Below the pieces are notes generated by a model. It saw nothing but the letters and a program-made list of their open reading frames with translations, searched no databases and had not been told where the DNA came from. Shown here piece by piece: positions 37,813 to 54,464 of a stretch of DNA of 64,000 bases (position 1 is its first letter; the number at the start of each line of letters is the position of its first letter). The stretch comes from Amaranthus tricolor (Eukaryota; Streptophyta; Magnoliopsida; Caryophyllales; Amaranthaceae), in assembly GCF_026212465.1 (NCBI RefSeq), contig NC_080053.1, positions 1,790,038-1,854,037 on the forward strand. The letters run 5' to 3'. The position numbers and the translations under genes were made by a program.

Positions 37813-40583
37813 TTAGAATGAACAAGAATCAATGATCATTGAAGATGGAACGATGAAGAATGAACAAGGATCAATGATCATTGAAGAATGAACGATGAAG
37901 AATGAATATGGATCAATGATCATTAAAGAATGAACGATGAAGAATGAACAAGGATCAATGATCAATGAACAATGAACGATGAAGAATGAACCAGGATCAA
38001 TGAGCATTGAAGAATGAACGATTTAGAATGAACAAGAATCAATGATCATTGAAGATGGAACGATGAAGAATGAACAAGGATCAATGATCATTGAAGAATG
38101 AACGATGAAGAATGAATATGGATCAATGATCATTAAAGAATGAACGATGAAGAATGAACAAGGATCAATGATCAATGAACAATGAACGATGAAGAATGAA
38201 CCAGGATCAATGAGCATTGAAGAATGAACGATTTAGAATGAACAAGAATCAATGATCATTGAAGATGGAACGATGAAGAATGAACAAGGATCAATGATCA
38301 TTGAAGAATGAACGATGAAGAATGAATATGGATCAATGATCATTAAAGAATGAACGATGAAGAATGAACAAGGATCAATGATCAATGAACAATGAACGAT
38401 GAAGAATGAACGAGGATCAATGAGCATTGTAGAATGAACGATGAAGAATGAACAAGGATCAATGATCAATAATGAATGAACGATGAAGAATGAACAAGGA
38501 TCAATGATTAATGAACAATGAACGATGAAGAATGAACAAGGATCAATGAGCATTGAAGAATGAACGATGAAGAATGAACAAGGATCAATGATCAATGAAC
38601 CATGAACGATGAAGAATGAACCAAGATCAATAAGCATTGTAGAATGAACGATGAAGAATTTACAAGGATCAATGATGAATAATGAATGAACGATGAAGAA
38701 TGAACAAGGATGAATGATCATTGAAGAATGAGCGATGAAGAATGAATATGGATCAATGATCATTAAAGAATGAAGGATGAAGAATGAACAAGGATCAATG
38801 ATCATTGAAGAATGAACGATGAAGAATGAACAAGGATCAATGATCAATGAACAATGAACGATGAACAATGAACCAGGATCAATGAGCATTGAAGAATGAA
38901 GGATTTAGAATGAACAAGGATCAATGATCATTGAAGATGGAACGATGAAGAATGAACAAGGATCAATGATCATTAAAGAATGAACGATTTAGAATGAACA
39001 AGGATAATTGATCATTGAAGAATGAACGATGAAGAATGAACAAGGATCAATGATCAATAATGAATGAACGATGAAGAATGAACAAGGATCAATGATTAAT
39101 GAACAATGAACGATGAAGAATGAACAAGGATCAATGAGCATTGAAGAATGAACGATGAAGAATGAACAAGGATTAATGATCAATGAACAATGAACGATGA
39201 AGAATGAACGAGGATCAATGAGCATTGTAGAATGAACGATGAAGAATGTACAAGGATCAATGATGAATAATGAATGAACGATGAAGAATGAACAAGGATC
39301 AATGATCAGTGAAGAATGAACGATGAAGAATGAATATGGATCATTAAAGAATGAACGATGATGAATGAACAAGGATCAATGATCATTGAAGAATGAACGA
39401 TGAAGAATGAACAAGGATCAATGATCAATGAACAATGAACGATGAAGAATGAACCAGGATCAATGAGCATTTAAGAATGAACGATTTAGAATGAACAAGA
39501 ATCAATGATCATTGAAGATGGAACGATGAAGAATGAACAAGGATCAATGATCATTGAAGAATGAACGATGAAGAATGAATATGGATCAATGATCATTAAA
39601 GAATGAACGATGAAGAATGAACAAGGATCAATGATCAATGAACAATGAACGATGAAGAATGAACGAGGATCAATGAGCATTGTAGAATGAACGATGAAGA
39701 ATGAACAAGGATCAATGATCAATAATGAATGAACGATGAAGAATGAACAAGGATCAATGATTAATGAACAATGAACGATGAAGAATGAACAAGGATCAAT
39801 GATCAATGAACCATGAACGATGAAGAATGAACCAAGATCAATAAGCATTGTAGAATGAACAATGAAGAATGTACAAGGATCAATGATGAATAATGAATGA
39901 ACGATGAAGAATGAACAAGGATGAATGATCATTGAAGAATGAGCGATGAAGAATGAATATGGATCAATGATCATTAAAGAATGAAGGATGAAGAATGAAC
40001 AAGGATCAATGATCATTGAAGAATGAACGATGAAGAATGAACAAGGATCAATGATCAATGAACAATGAACGATGAACAATGAACCAGGATCAATGAGCAT
40101 TGAAGAATGAAGGATTTAGAATGAACAAGGATCAATGATCATTGAAGATGGAACGATGAAGAATGAACAAGGATCAATGATCATTAAAGAATGAACGATT
40201 TAGAATGAACAAGGATAATTGATCATTGAAGAATGAACGATGAAGAATGAACAAGGATCAATGATCAATAATGAATGAACGATGAAGAATGAACAAGGAT
40301 CAATGATTAATGAACAATGAACGATGAAGAATGAACAAGGATCAATGAGCATTGAAGAATGAACGATGAAGAATGAACAAGGATTAATGATCAATGAACA
40401 ATAAACGATGAAGAATGAACGAGGATCAATGAGCATTGTAGAATGAACGATGAAGAATGTACAAGGATCAATGATGAATAATGAATGAACGATGAAGAAT
40501 GAACAAGGATCAATGATCAGTGAAGAATGAACGATGAAGAATGAATATGGATCATTAAAGAATGAACGATGATGAATGAACAA
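37813..40583 (+). repeat. Segmental duplication, offset 6,160 bp (right copy)
   Basis: This is the partner of 31653-34423. The order of 210-bp and longer blocks is the same, and so is the private GCATTTAAG variant. Downstream of about 40600 the two copies diverge in block order. Confidence 0.8.
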
Positions 40584-41074
40584 GGATCAATGATCATTGA
40601 AGAATGAACGATGAAGAATGAACAAGGATCAATGATCAATGAACAATGAACGATGAAGAATGAACAAGGATCAATGAGCATTGAAGAATGAACGATGAAG
40701 AATGAACAAGGATCAATGATCAATGAACAATGAACGATGAAGAATGAACGAGGATCAATGAGCATTGTAGAATGAACGATGAAGAATGAACGAGGATCAA
40801 TGAGCATTGTAGAATGAACGATGAAGAATGTACAAGGATGAATGATGAATAATGAATGAACGATGAAGAATGAACAAGGATCAATGATCATTGAAGAATG
40901 AACGATGAAGAATGAACATGGATCAATGATCATTAAAGAATGAACGATGAAGAATGAACAAGTATCAATGATCATTGAAGAATGAACGATGAAGAATGAA
41001 CAAGGATCAATGATCAATGAACAATGAACGATGAAGAATGAACCAGGATCAATGAGCATTGAAGAATGAACGAT

Positions 41075-44000
41075 TTAGAATGAACAAGGATCAATGATCA
41101 TTGAAGATCGAACGATGAAGAATGAATAAGGATCAATGATCATTGAAGAATGAATGATGAAGAATGAATATGGATCAATGATCATTAAAGAATGAACGAT
41201 GAAGAATGAACAAGGATCAATGATCATTGAAGAATGAACGATGAAGAATGAACAAGGATCAATGTTCAATGAACAATGAACGATGAAGAATGAACCAGGA
41301 TCAATGAGCATTGAAGAATGAACGATTTAGAATGAACAAGAATCAATGATCATTGAAGATGGAACGATGAAGAATGAACAAGGATCAATGATCATTAAAG
41401 AATGAACGATTTAGAATGAACAGGGATAATTGATCATTGAAGAATGAACGATGAAGAATGAACAAGGATCAATGATCAATGAACCATGAACGATGAAGAA
41501 TGAACGAGGATCAATGAGCATTGTAGAATGAACGATGAAGAATGAACAAGGATCAATGATCAATAATGAATGAACGATGAAGAATGAACAAGGATCAATG
41601 ATTAATGAACAATGAACGATGAAGAATGAACAAGGATCAATGATCAATGAACCATGAACGATGAAGAATGAACCAAGATCAATAAGCATTGTAGAATGAA
41701 CAATGAAGAATGTACAAGGATCAATGATGAATAATGAATGAACGATGAAGAATGAACAAGGATGAATGATCATTGAAGAATGAGCGATGAAGAATGAATA
41801 TGGATCAATGATCATTAAAGAATGAAGGATGAAGAATGAACAAGGATCAATGATCATTGAAGAATGAACGATGAAGAATGAACAAGGATCAATGATCAAT
41901 GAACAATGAACGATGAACAATGAACCAGGATCAATGAGCATTGAAGAATGAAGGATTTAGAATGAACAAGGATCAATGATCATTGAAGATGGAACGATGA
42001 AGAATGAACAAGGATCAATGATCATTAAAGAATGAACGATTTAGAATGAACAAGGATAATTGATCATTGAAGAATGAACGATGAAGAATGAACAAGGATC
42101 AATGATCAATAATGAATGAACGATGAAGAATGAACAAGGATCAATGATTAATGAACAATGAACGATGAAGAATGAACAAGGATCAATGAGCATTGAAGAA
42201 TGAACGATGAAGAATGAACAAGGATTAATGATCAATGAACAATAAACGATGAAGAATGAACGAGGATCAATGAGCATTGTAGAATGAACGATGAAGAATG
42301 TACAAGGATCAATGATGAATAATGAATGAACGATGAAGAATGAACAAGGATCAATGATCAGTGAAGAATGAACGATGAAGAATGAATATGGATCATTAAA
42401 GAATGAACGATGATGAATGAACAAGGATCAATGATCATTGAAGAATGAACGATGAAGAATGAACAAGGATCAATGATCAATGAACAATGAACGATGAAGA
42501 ATGAACAAGGATCAATGAGCATTGAAGAATGAACGATGAAGAATGAACAAGGATCAATGATCAATGAACAATGAACGATGAAGAATGAACGAGGATCAAT
42601 GAGCATTGTAGAATGAACGATGAAGAATGAACGAGGATCAATGAGCATTGTAGAATGAACGATGAAGAATGTACAAGGATGAATGATGAATAATGAATGA
42701 ACGATGAAGAATGAACAAGGATCAATGATCATTGAAGAATGAACGATGAAGAATGAACATGGATCAATGATCATTAAAGAATGAACGATGAAGAATGAAC
42801 AAGTATCAATGATCATTGAAGAATGAACGATGAAGAATGAACAAGGATCAATGATCAATGAACAATGAACGATGAAGAATGAACCAGGATCAATGAGCAT
42901 TGAAGAATGAACGATTTAGAATGAACAAGGATCAATGATCATTGAAGATGGAACGATGAAGAATGAATAAGGATCAATGATCATTGAAGAATGAATGATG
43001 AAGAATGAATATGGATCAATGATCATTAAAGAATGAACGATGAAGAATGAACAAGGATCAATGATCATTGAAGAATGAACGATGAAGAATGAACAAGGAT
43101 CAATGTTCAATGAACAATGAACGATGAAGAATGAACCAGGATCAATGAGCATTGAAGAATGAACGATTTAGAATGAACAAGAATCAATGATCATTGAAGA
43201 TGGAACGATGAAGAATGAACAAGGATCAATGATCATTAAAGAATGAACGATTTAGAATGAACAAGGATAATTGATCATTGAAGAATGAACGATGAAGAAT
43301 GAACAAGGATCAATGATCAATGAACCATGAACGATGAAGAATGAACGAGGATCAATGAGCATTGTAGAATGAACGATGAAGAATGAACAAGGATCAATGA
43401 TCAATAATGAATGAACGATGAAGAATGAACAAGGATCAATGATTAATGAACAATGAAGGATGAAGAATGAACAAGGATCAATGAGCATTGAAGAATGAAC
43501 GATGAAGAATGAACAAGGATCAATGATCAATGAACCATGAACGATGAAGAATGAACCAAGATCAATGAGCATTGTAGAATGAACGATGAAGAATGTACAA
43601 GGTTCAATGATGAATAATGAATGAACGATGAAGAATGAACAAGGATGAATGATCATTGAAGAATGAGCGATGAAGAATGAATATGGATCAATGATCATTA
43701 AAGAATGAAGGATGAAGAATGAACAAGGATCAATGATCATTGAAGAATGAACGATGAAGAATGAACAAGGATCAATGATCAATGAACAATGAACAATGAA
43801 GAATGAACCAGGATCAATGAGCATTGAAGAATGAACGATTTAGAATGAACAAGGATCAATGATCATTGAAGATGGAACGATGAAGAATGAACAAGGATCA
43901 ATGATCATTAAAGAATGAACGATTTAGAATGAACAAGGATAATTGATCATTGAAGAATGAACGATGAAGAATGAACAAGGATCAATGATCAATGAACCAT

Positions 44001-45974
44001 GAACGATGAAGAATGAACCAAGATCAATGAGCATTGAAGAATGAACGATGAAGAATGTACAAGGATGAATGATGAATAATGAATGAACGATGAAGAATGA
44101 ACAAGGATCAATGATCATTGAAGAATGAACGATGAAGAATGAATATGGATCAATGATTATTAAAGAATGAACGATGAAGAATGAACAAGGATCAATGATC
44201 ATTGAAGAATGAACGATGAAGAATGAACAAGGATCAATGATCAATGAACAATGAACGATGAAGAATGAACAAGGATCAATGATCATTGAAGAATGAACGA
44301 TGAAGAATGAATATGGATTAATGATCATTAAAGAATGAACGATGAAGAATGAACAAGGATCAATGATCATTGAAGAATGAACGATGAAGAATGAACAAGG
44401 ATCAATGATCAATAATGAATGAACGATGAAGAATGAACAAGGATCAATGATTAATGAACAATGAACGATGAAGAATGAACAAGGATCAATGAGCATTGAA
44501 GAATGAACGATGAAGAATGAACAAGGATCAATGATCAATGAACAATGAACGATGAAGAATGAACCAGGATCAATGAGAATTGAAGAATGAACGATTTAGA
44601 ATGAACAAGGATCAATGATCATTGAAGATGGAACGATGAAGAATGAACAAGGATCAATGATCATTAAAGAATGAACGATTTAGAATGAACAAGGATAATT
44701 GATCATTGAAGAATGAACGATGAAGAATGAACAAGGATCAATGATCAATAATGAATGAACGATGAATAATGAACAAGGATCAATGATTAATGAAAAATGA
44801 ACGATGAAGAATGAACAAGGATCAATGAGCATTGAAGAATGAACGATGAAGAATGAACAAGGATTAATGATCAATGAACAATGAACGATGAAGAATGAAC
44901 GAGGATCAATGAGCATTGTAGAATGAACGATGAAGAATGTACAAGGATCAATCATGAATAATGAATGAACGATGAAGAATGAATATGGATCATTAAAGAA
45001 TGAACGATGAAGAATGAACAAGGATCAATGATCAATGAACAATGAACGATGAAGAATGAACCAGGATCAATGAGCATTGAAGAATGAACGATTTAGAATG
45101 AACAAGAATCAATGATCATTGAAGATGGAACGATGAAGAATGAACAAGGATCAATGATCATTGAAGAATGAACGATGAAGAATGAATATGGATCAATGAT
45201 CATTAAAGAATGAACGATGAAGAATGAACAAGGATCAATGATCAATGAACAATGAACGATGAAGAATGAACCAGGATCAATGAGCATTGAAGAATGAACG
45301 ATTTAGAATGAACAAGAATCAATGATCATTGAAGATGGAACGATGAAGAATGAACAAGGATCAATGATCATTGAAGAATGAACGATGAAGAATGAATATG
45401 GATCAATGATCATTAAAGAATGAACGATGAAGAATGAACAAGGATCAATGATCAATGAACAATGAACGATGAAGAATGAACGAGGATCAATGAGCATTGT
45501 AGAATGAACGATGAAGAATGAACAAGGATCAATGATCAATAATGAATGAACGATGAAGAATGAACAAGGATCAATGATTAATGAACAATGAACAATGAAG
45601 AATGAACAAGGATCAATGAGCATTGAAGAATGAACGATGAAGAATGAACAAGGATCAATGATCAATGAACCATGAACGATGAAGAATGAACCAAGATCAA
45701 TAAGCATTGTAGAATGAACGATGAAGAATTTACAAGGATCAATGATGAATAATGAATGAACGATGAAGAATGAACAAGGATGAATGATCATTGAAGAATG
45801 AGCGATGAAGAATGAATATGGATCAATGATCATTAAAGAATGAAGGATGAAGAATGAACAAGGATCAATGATCATTGAAGAATGAACGATGAAGAATGAA
45901 CAAGGATCAATGATCAATGAACAATGAACGATGAACAATGAACCAGGATCAATGAGCATTGAAGAATGAACGAT
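41075..45974 (+). repeat. 4,900-bp tandem duplication, copy 1
   Basis: Block markers at 41075, 41411, 42041, 42358, 42916, 43252, 43924, 44680, 45093 and 45303 all recur exactly 4,900 bp downstream (45975, 46311, 46941 and so on). The length is 350 subunits of 14 bp but not a whole number of 42-bp monomers. Few differences are visible, for example GATCGAACG at about 41107 against GATGGAACG in copy 2, so the duplication is recent. Confidence 0.85.
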
Positions 45975-48900
45975 TTAGAATGAACAAGGATCAATGATCA
46001 TTGAAGATGGAACGATGAAGAATGAATAAGGATCAATGATCATTGAAGAATGAATGATGAAGAATGAATATGGATCAATGATCATTAAAGAATGAACGAT
46101 GAAGAATGAACAAGGATCAATGATCATTGAAGAATGAACGATGAAGAATGAACAAGGATCAATGTTCAATGAACAATGAACGATGAAGAATGAACCAGGA
46201 TCAATGAGCATTGAAGAATGAACGATTTAGAATGAACAAGAATCAATGATCATTGAAGATGGAACGATGAAGAATGAACAAGGATCAATGATCATTAAAG
46301 AATGAACGATTTAGAATGAACAAGGATAATTGATCATTGAAGAATGAACGATGAAGAATGAACAAGGATCAATGATCAATGAACCATGAACGATGAAGAA
46401 TGAACGAGGATCAATGAGCATTGTAGAATGAACGATGAAGAATGAACAAGGATCAATGATCAATAATGAATGAACGATGAAGAATGAACAAGGATCAATG
46501 ATTAATGAACAATGAACGATGAAGAATGAACAAGGATCAATGATCAATGAACCATGAACGATGAAGAATGAACCAAGATCAATAAGCATTGTAGAATGAA
46601 CAATGAAGAATGTACAAGGATCAATGATGAATAATGAATGAACGATGAAGAATGAACAAGGATGAATGATCATTGAAGAATGAGCGATGAAGAATGAATA
46701 TGGATCAATGATCATTAAAGAATGAAGGATGAAGAATGAACAAGGATCAATGATCATTGAAGAATGAACGATGAAGAATGAACAAGGATCAATGATCAAT
46801 GAACAATGAACGATGAACAATGAACCAGGATCAATGAGCATTGAAGAATGAAGGATTTAGAATGAACAAGGATCAATGATCATTGAAGATGGAACGATGA
46901 AGAATGAACAAGGATCAATGATCATTAAAGAATGAACGATTTAGAATGAACAAGGATAATTGATCATTGAAGAATGAACGATGAAGAATGAACAAGGATC
47001 AATGATCAATAATGAATGAACGATGAAGAATGAACAAGGATCAATGATTAATGAACAATGAACGATGAAGAATGAACAAGGATCAATGAGCATTGAAGAA
47101 TGAACGATGAAGAATGAACAAGGATTAATGATCAATGAACAATAAACGATGAAGAATGAACGAGGATCAATGAGCATTGTAGAATGAACGATGAAGAATG
47201 TACAAGGATCAATGATGAATAATGAATGAACGATGAAGAATGAACAAGGATCAATGATCAGTGAAGAATGAACGATGAAGAATGAATATGGATCATTAAA
47301 GAATGAACGATGATGAATGAACAAGGATCAATGATCATTGAAGAATGAACGATGAAGAATGAACAAGGATCAATGATCAATGAACAATGAACGATGAAGA
47401 ATGAACAAGGATCAATGAGCATTGAAGAATGAACGATGAAGAATGAACAAGGATCAATGATCAATGAACAATGAACGATGAAGAATGAACGAGGATCAAT
47501 GAGCATTGTAGAATGAACGATGAAGAATGAACGAGGATCAATGAGCATTGTAGAATGAACGATGAAGAATGTACAAGGATGAATGATGAATAATGAATGA
47601 ACGATGAAGAATGAACAAGGATCAATGATCATTGAAGAATGAACGATGAAGAATGAACATGGATCAATGATCATTAAAGAATGAACGATGAAGAATGAAC
47701 AAGTATCAATGATCATTGAAGAATGAACGATGAAGAATGAACAAGGATCAATGATCAATGAACAATGAACGATGAAGAATGAACCAGGATCAATGAGCAT
47801 TGAAGAATGAACGATTTAGAATGAACAAGGATCAATGATCATTGAAGATGGAACGATGAAGAATGAATAAGGATCAATGATCATTGAAGAATGAATGATG
47901 AAGAATGAATATGGATCAATGATCATTAAAGAATGAACGATGAAGAATGAACAAGGATCAATGATCATTGAAGAATGAACGATGAAGAATGAACAAGGAT
48001 CAATGTTCAATGAACAATGAACGATGAAGAATGAACCAGGATCAATGAGCATTGAAGAATGAACGATTTAGAATGAACAAGAATCAATGATCATTGAAGA
48101 TGGAACGATGAAGAATGAACAAGGATCAATGATCATTAAAGAATGAACGATTTAGAATGAACAAGGATAATTGATCATTGAAGAATGAACGATGAAGAAT
48201 GAACAAGGATCAATGATCAATGAACCATGAACGATGAAGAATGAACGAGGATCAATGAGCATTGTAGAATGAACGATGAAGAATGAACAAGGATCAATGA
48301 TCAATAATGAATGAACGATGAAGAATGAACAAGGATCAATGATTAATGAACAATGAAGGATGAAGAATGAACAAGGATCAATGAGCATTGAAGAATGAAC
48401 GATGAAGAATGAACAAGGATCAATGATCAATGAACCATGAACGATGAAGAATGAACCAAGATCAATGAGCATTGTAGAATGAACGATGAAGAATGTACAA
48501 GGTTCAATGATGAATAATGAATGAACGATGAAGAATGAACAAGGATGAATGATCATTGAAGAATGAGCGATGAAGAATGAATATGGATCAATGATCATTA
48601 AAGAATGAAGGATGAAGAATGAACAAGGATCAATGATCATTGAAGAATGAACGATGAAGAATGAACAAGGATCAATGATCAATGAACAATGAACAATGAA
48701 GAATGAACCAGGATCAATGAGCATTGAAGAATGAACGATTTAGAATGAACAAGGATCAATGATCATTGAAGATGGAACGATGAAGAATGAACAAGGATCA
48801 ATGATCATTAAAGAATGAACGATTTAGAATGAACAAGGATAATTGATCATTGAAGAATGAACGATGAAGAATGAACAAGGATCAATGATCAATGAACCAT

Positions 48901-50874
48901 GAACGATGAAGAATGAACCAAGATCAATGAGCATTGAAGAATGAACGATGAAGAATGTACAAGGATGAATGATGAATAATGAATGAACGATGAAGAATGA
49001 ACAAGGATCAATGATCATTGAAGAATGAACGATGAAGAATGAATATGGATCAATGATTATTAAAGAATGAACGATGAAGAATGAACAAGGATCAATGATC
49101 ATTGAAGAATGAACGATGAAGAATGAACAAGGATCAATGATCAATGAACAATGAACGATGAAGAATGAACAAGGATCAATGATCATTGAAGAATGAACGA
49201 TGAAGAATGAATATGGATTAATGATCATTAAAGAATGAACGATGAAGAATGAACAAGGATCAATGATCATTGAAGAATGAACGATGAAGAATGAACAAGG
49301 ATCAATGATCAATAATGAATGAACGATGAAGAATGAACAAGGATCAATGATTAATGAACAATGAACGATGAAGAATGAACAAGGATCAATGAGCATTGAA
49401 GAATGAACGATGAAGAATGAACAAGGATCAATGATCAATGAACAATGAACGATGAAGAATGAACCAGGATCAATGAGAATTGAAGAATGAACGATTTAGA
49501 ATGAACAAGGATCAATGATCATTGAAGATGGAACGATGAAGAATGAACAAGGATCAATGATCATTAAAGAATGAACGATTTAGAATGAACAAGGATAATT
49601 GATCATTGAAGAATGAACGATGAAGAATGAACAAGGATCAATGATCAATAATGAATGAACGATGAATAATGAACAAGGATCAATGATTAATGAAAAATGA
49701 ACGATGAAGAATGAACAAGGATCAATGAGCATTGAAGAATGAACGATGAAGAATGAACAAGGATTAATGATCAATGAACAATGAACGATGAAGAATGAAC
49801 GAGGATCAATGAGCATTGTAGAATGAACGATGAAGAATGTACAAGGATCAATCATGAATAATGAATGAACGATGAAGAATGAATATGGATCATTAAAGAA
49901 TGAACGATGAAGAATGAACAAGGATCAATGATCAATGAACAATGAACGATGAAGAATGAACCAGGATCAATGAGCATTGAAGAATGAACGATTTAGAATG
50001 AACAAGAATCAATGATCATTGAAGATGGAACGATGAAGAATGAACAAGGATCAATGATCATTGAAGAATGAACGATGAAGAATGAATATGGATCAATGAT
50101 CATTAAAGAATGAACGATGAAGAATGAACAAGGATCAATGATCAATGAACAATGAACGATGAAGAATGAACCAGGATCAATGAGCATTGAAGAATGAACG
50201 ATTTAGAATGAACAAGAATCAATGATCATTGAAGATGGAACGATGAAGAATGAACAAGGATCAATGATCATTGAAGAATGAACGATGAAGAATGAATATG
50301 GATCAATGATCATTAAAGAATGAACGATGAAGAATGAACAAGGATCAATGATCAATGAACAATGAACGATGAAGAATGAACGAGGATCAATGAGCATTGT
50401 AGAATGAACGATGAAGAATGAACAAGGATCAATGATCAATAATGAATGAACGATGAAGAATGAACAAGGATCAATGATTAATGAACAATGAACGATGAAG
50501 AATGAACAAGGATCAATGAGCATTGAAGAATGAACGATGAAGAATGAACAAGGATCAATGATCAATGAACCATGAACGATGAAGAATGAACCAAGATCAA
50601 TAAGCATTGTAGAATGAACGATGAAGAATTTACAAGGATCAATGATGAATAATGAATGAACGATGAAGAATGAACAAGGATGAATGATCATTGAAGAATG
50701 AGCGATGAAGAATGAATATGGATCAATGATCATTAAAGAATGAAGGATGAAGAATGAACAAGGATCAATGATCATTGAAGAATGAACGATGAAGAATGAA
50801 CAAGGATCAATGATCAATGAACAATGAACGATGAACAATGAACCAGGATCAATGAGCATTGAAGAATGAAGGAT
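45975..50874 (+). repeat. 4,900-bp tandem duplication, copy 2
   Basis: This is directly adjacent to, and near-identical with, 41075-45974. It ends at the GGATTTAG marker at about 50875, after which a different block order, the 2,131-bp repeats, begins. Confidence 0.85.
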
Positions 50875-53800
50875 TTAGAATGAACAAGGATCAATGATCA
50901 TTGAAGATGGAACGATGAAGAATGAACAAGGATCAATGATCATTAAAGAATGAACGATTTAGAATGAACAAGGATAATTGATCATTGAAGAATGAACGAT
51001 GAAGAATGAACAAGGATCAATGATCAATGAACCATGAACGATGAAGAATGAACCAAGATCAATGAGCATTGAAGAATGAACGATGAAGAATGTACAAGGA
51101 TGAATGATGAATAATGAATGAACGATGAAGAATGAACAAGGATCAATGATCATTGAAGAATGAACGATGAAGAATGAATATGGATCAATGATTATTAATG
51201 AACGATGAAGAATGAACAAGGATCAATGATCATTGAAGAATGAACGATGAAGAATGAACAAGGATCAATGATCAATGAACAATGAACGATGAAGAATGAA
51301 CAAGGATCAATGATCATTGAAGAATGAACGATGAAGAATGAATATGGATTAATGATCATTAAAGAATGAACGATGAAGAATGAACAAGGATCAATGATCA
51401 TTGAAGAATGAACGATGAAGAATGAACAAGGATCAATGATCAATAATGAATGAACGATGAAGAATGAACAAGGATCAATGATTAATGAACAATGAACGAT
51501 GAAGAATGAACAAGGATCAATGAGCATTGAAGAATGAACGATGAAGAATGAACAAGGATCAATGATCAATGAACAATGAACGATGAAGAATGAACCAGGA
51601 TCAATGAGAATTGAAGAATGAACGATTTAGAATGAACAAGGATCAATGATCATTGAAGATGGAACGATGAAGAATGAACAAGGATCAATGATCATTAAAG
51701 AATGAACGATTTAGAATGAACAAGGATAATTGATCATTGAAGAATGAACGATGAAGAATGAACAAGGATCAATGATCAATAATGAATGAACGATGAATAA
51801 TGAACAAGGATCAATGATTAATGAAAAATGAACGATGAAGAATGAACAAGGATCAATGAGCATTGAAGAATGAACGATGAAGAATGAACAAGGATTAATG
51901 ATCAATGAACAATGAACGATGAAGAATGAACGAGGATCAATGAGCATTGTAGAATGAACGATGAAGAATGTACAAGGATCAATCATGAATAATGAATGAA
52001 CGATGAAGAATGAATATGGATCATTAAAGAATGAACGATGAAGAATGAACAAGGATCAATGATCAATGAACAATGAACGATGAAGAATGAACCAGGATCA
52101 ATGAGCATTGAAGAATGAACGATTTAGAATGAACAAGAATCAATGATCATTGAAGATGGAACGATGAAGAATGAACAAGGATCAATGATCATTGAAGAAT
52201 GAACGATGAAGAATGAATATGGATCAATGATCATTAAAGAATGAACGATGAAGAATGAACAAGGATCAATGATCAATGAACAATGAACGATGAAGAATGA
52301 ACCAGGATCAATGAGCATTGAAGAATGAACGATTTAGAATGAACAAGAATCAATGATCATTGAAGATGGAACGATGAAGAATGAACAAGGATCAATGATC
52401 ATTGAAGAATGAACGATGAAGAATGAATATGGATCAATGATCATTAAAGAATGAACGATGAAGAATGAACAAGGATCAATGATCAATGAACAATGAACGA
52501 TGAAGAATGAACGAGGATCAATGAGCATTGTAGAATGAACGATGAAGAATGAACAAGGATCAATGATCAATAATGAATGAACGATGAAGAATGAACAAGG
52601 ATCAATGATTAATGAACAATGAACGATGAAGAATGAACAAGGATCAATGAGCATTGAAGAATGAACGATGAAGAATGAACAAGGATCAATGATCAATGAA
52701 CCATGAACGATGAAGAATGAACCAAGATCAATAAGCATTGTAGAATGAACGATGAAGAATTTACAAGGATCAATGATGAATAATGAATGAACGATGAAGA
52801 ATGAACAAGGATGAATGATCATTGAAGAATGAGCGATGAAGAATGAATATGGATCAATGATCATTAAAGAATGAAGGATGAAGAATGAACAAGGATCAAT
52901 GATCATTGAAGAATGAACGATGAAGAATGAACAAGGATCAATGATCAATGAACAATGAACGATGAACAATGAACCAGGATCAATGAGCATTGAAGAATGA
53001 AGGATTTAGAATGAACAAGGATCAATGATCATTGAAGATGGAACGATGAAGAATGAACAAGGATCAATGATCATTAAAGAATGAACGATTTAGAATGAAC
53101 AAGGATAATTGATCATTGAAGAATGAACGATGAAGAATGAACAAGGATCAATGATCAATGAACCATGAACGATGAAGAATGAACCAAGATCAATGAGCAT
53201 TGAAGAATGAACGATGAAGAATGTACAAGGATGAATGATGAATAATGAATGAACGATGAAGAATGAACAAGGATCAATGATCATTGAAGAATGAACGATG
53301 AAGAATGAATATGGATCAATGATTATTAATGAACGATGAAGAATGAACAAGGATCAATGATCATTGAAGAATGAACGATGAAGAATGAACAAGGATCAAT
53401 GATCAATGAACAATGAACGATGAAGAATGAACAAGGATCAATGATCATTGAAGAATGAACGATGAAGAATGAATATGGATTAATGATCATTAAAGAATGA
53501 ACGATGAAGAATGAACAAGGATCAATGATCATTGAAGAATGAACGATGAAGAATGAACAAGGATCAATGATCAATAATGAATGAACGATGAAGAATGAAC
53601 AAGGATCAATGATTAATGAACAATGAACGATGAAGAATGAACAAGGATCAATGAGCATTGAAGAATGAACGATGAAGAATGAACAAGGATCAATGATCAA
53701 TGAACAATGAACGATGAAGAATGAACCAGGATCAATGAGAATTGAAGAATGAACGATTTAGAATGAACAAGGATCAATGATCATTGAAGATGGAACGATG

Positions 53801-54464
53801 AAGAATGAACAAGGATCAATGATCATTAAAGAATGAACGATTTAGAATGAACAAGGATAATTGATCATTGAAGAATGAACGATGAAGAATGAACAAGGAT
53901 CAATGATCAATAATGAATGAACGATGAATAATGAACAAGGATCAATGATTAATGAAAAATGAACGATGAAGAATGAACAAGGATCAATGAGCATTGAAGA
54001 ATGAACGATGAAGAATGAACAAGGATTAATGATCAATGAACAATGAACGATGAAGAATGAACGAGGATCAATGAGCATTGTAGAATGAACGATGAAGAAT
54101 GTACAAGGATCAATCATGAATAATGAATGAACGATGAAGAATGAATATGGATCATTAAAGAATGAACGATGAAGAATGAACAAGGATCAATGATCAATGA
54201 ACAATGAACGATGAAGAATGAACCAGGATCAATGAGCATTGAAGAATGAACGATTTAGAATGAACAAGAATCAATGATCATTGAAGATGGAACGATGAAG
54301 AATGAACAAGGATCAATGATCATTGAAGAATGAACGATGAAGAATGAATATGGATCAATGATCATTAAAGAATGAACGATGAAGAATGAACAAGGATCAA
54401 TGATCAATGAACAATGAACGATGAAGAATGAACCAGGATCAATGAGCATTGAAGAATGAACGAT
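50203..54464 (+). repeat. 2,131-bp higher-order repeat, two tandem copies
   Basis: Copies are 50203-52333 and 52334-54464, with a partial third from 54465. The unit equals 51 monomers minus 11 bp. Two internal deletions account for the 11 bp: a 7-bp one in GGATCATTAAAG (about 52017 and 54147) and a 4-bp one in ATTATTAATGAAC (about 51191 and 53322). The 4-bp deletion is absent from related blocks at 44160 and 49060, so it marks this lineage. Confidence 0.82.
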
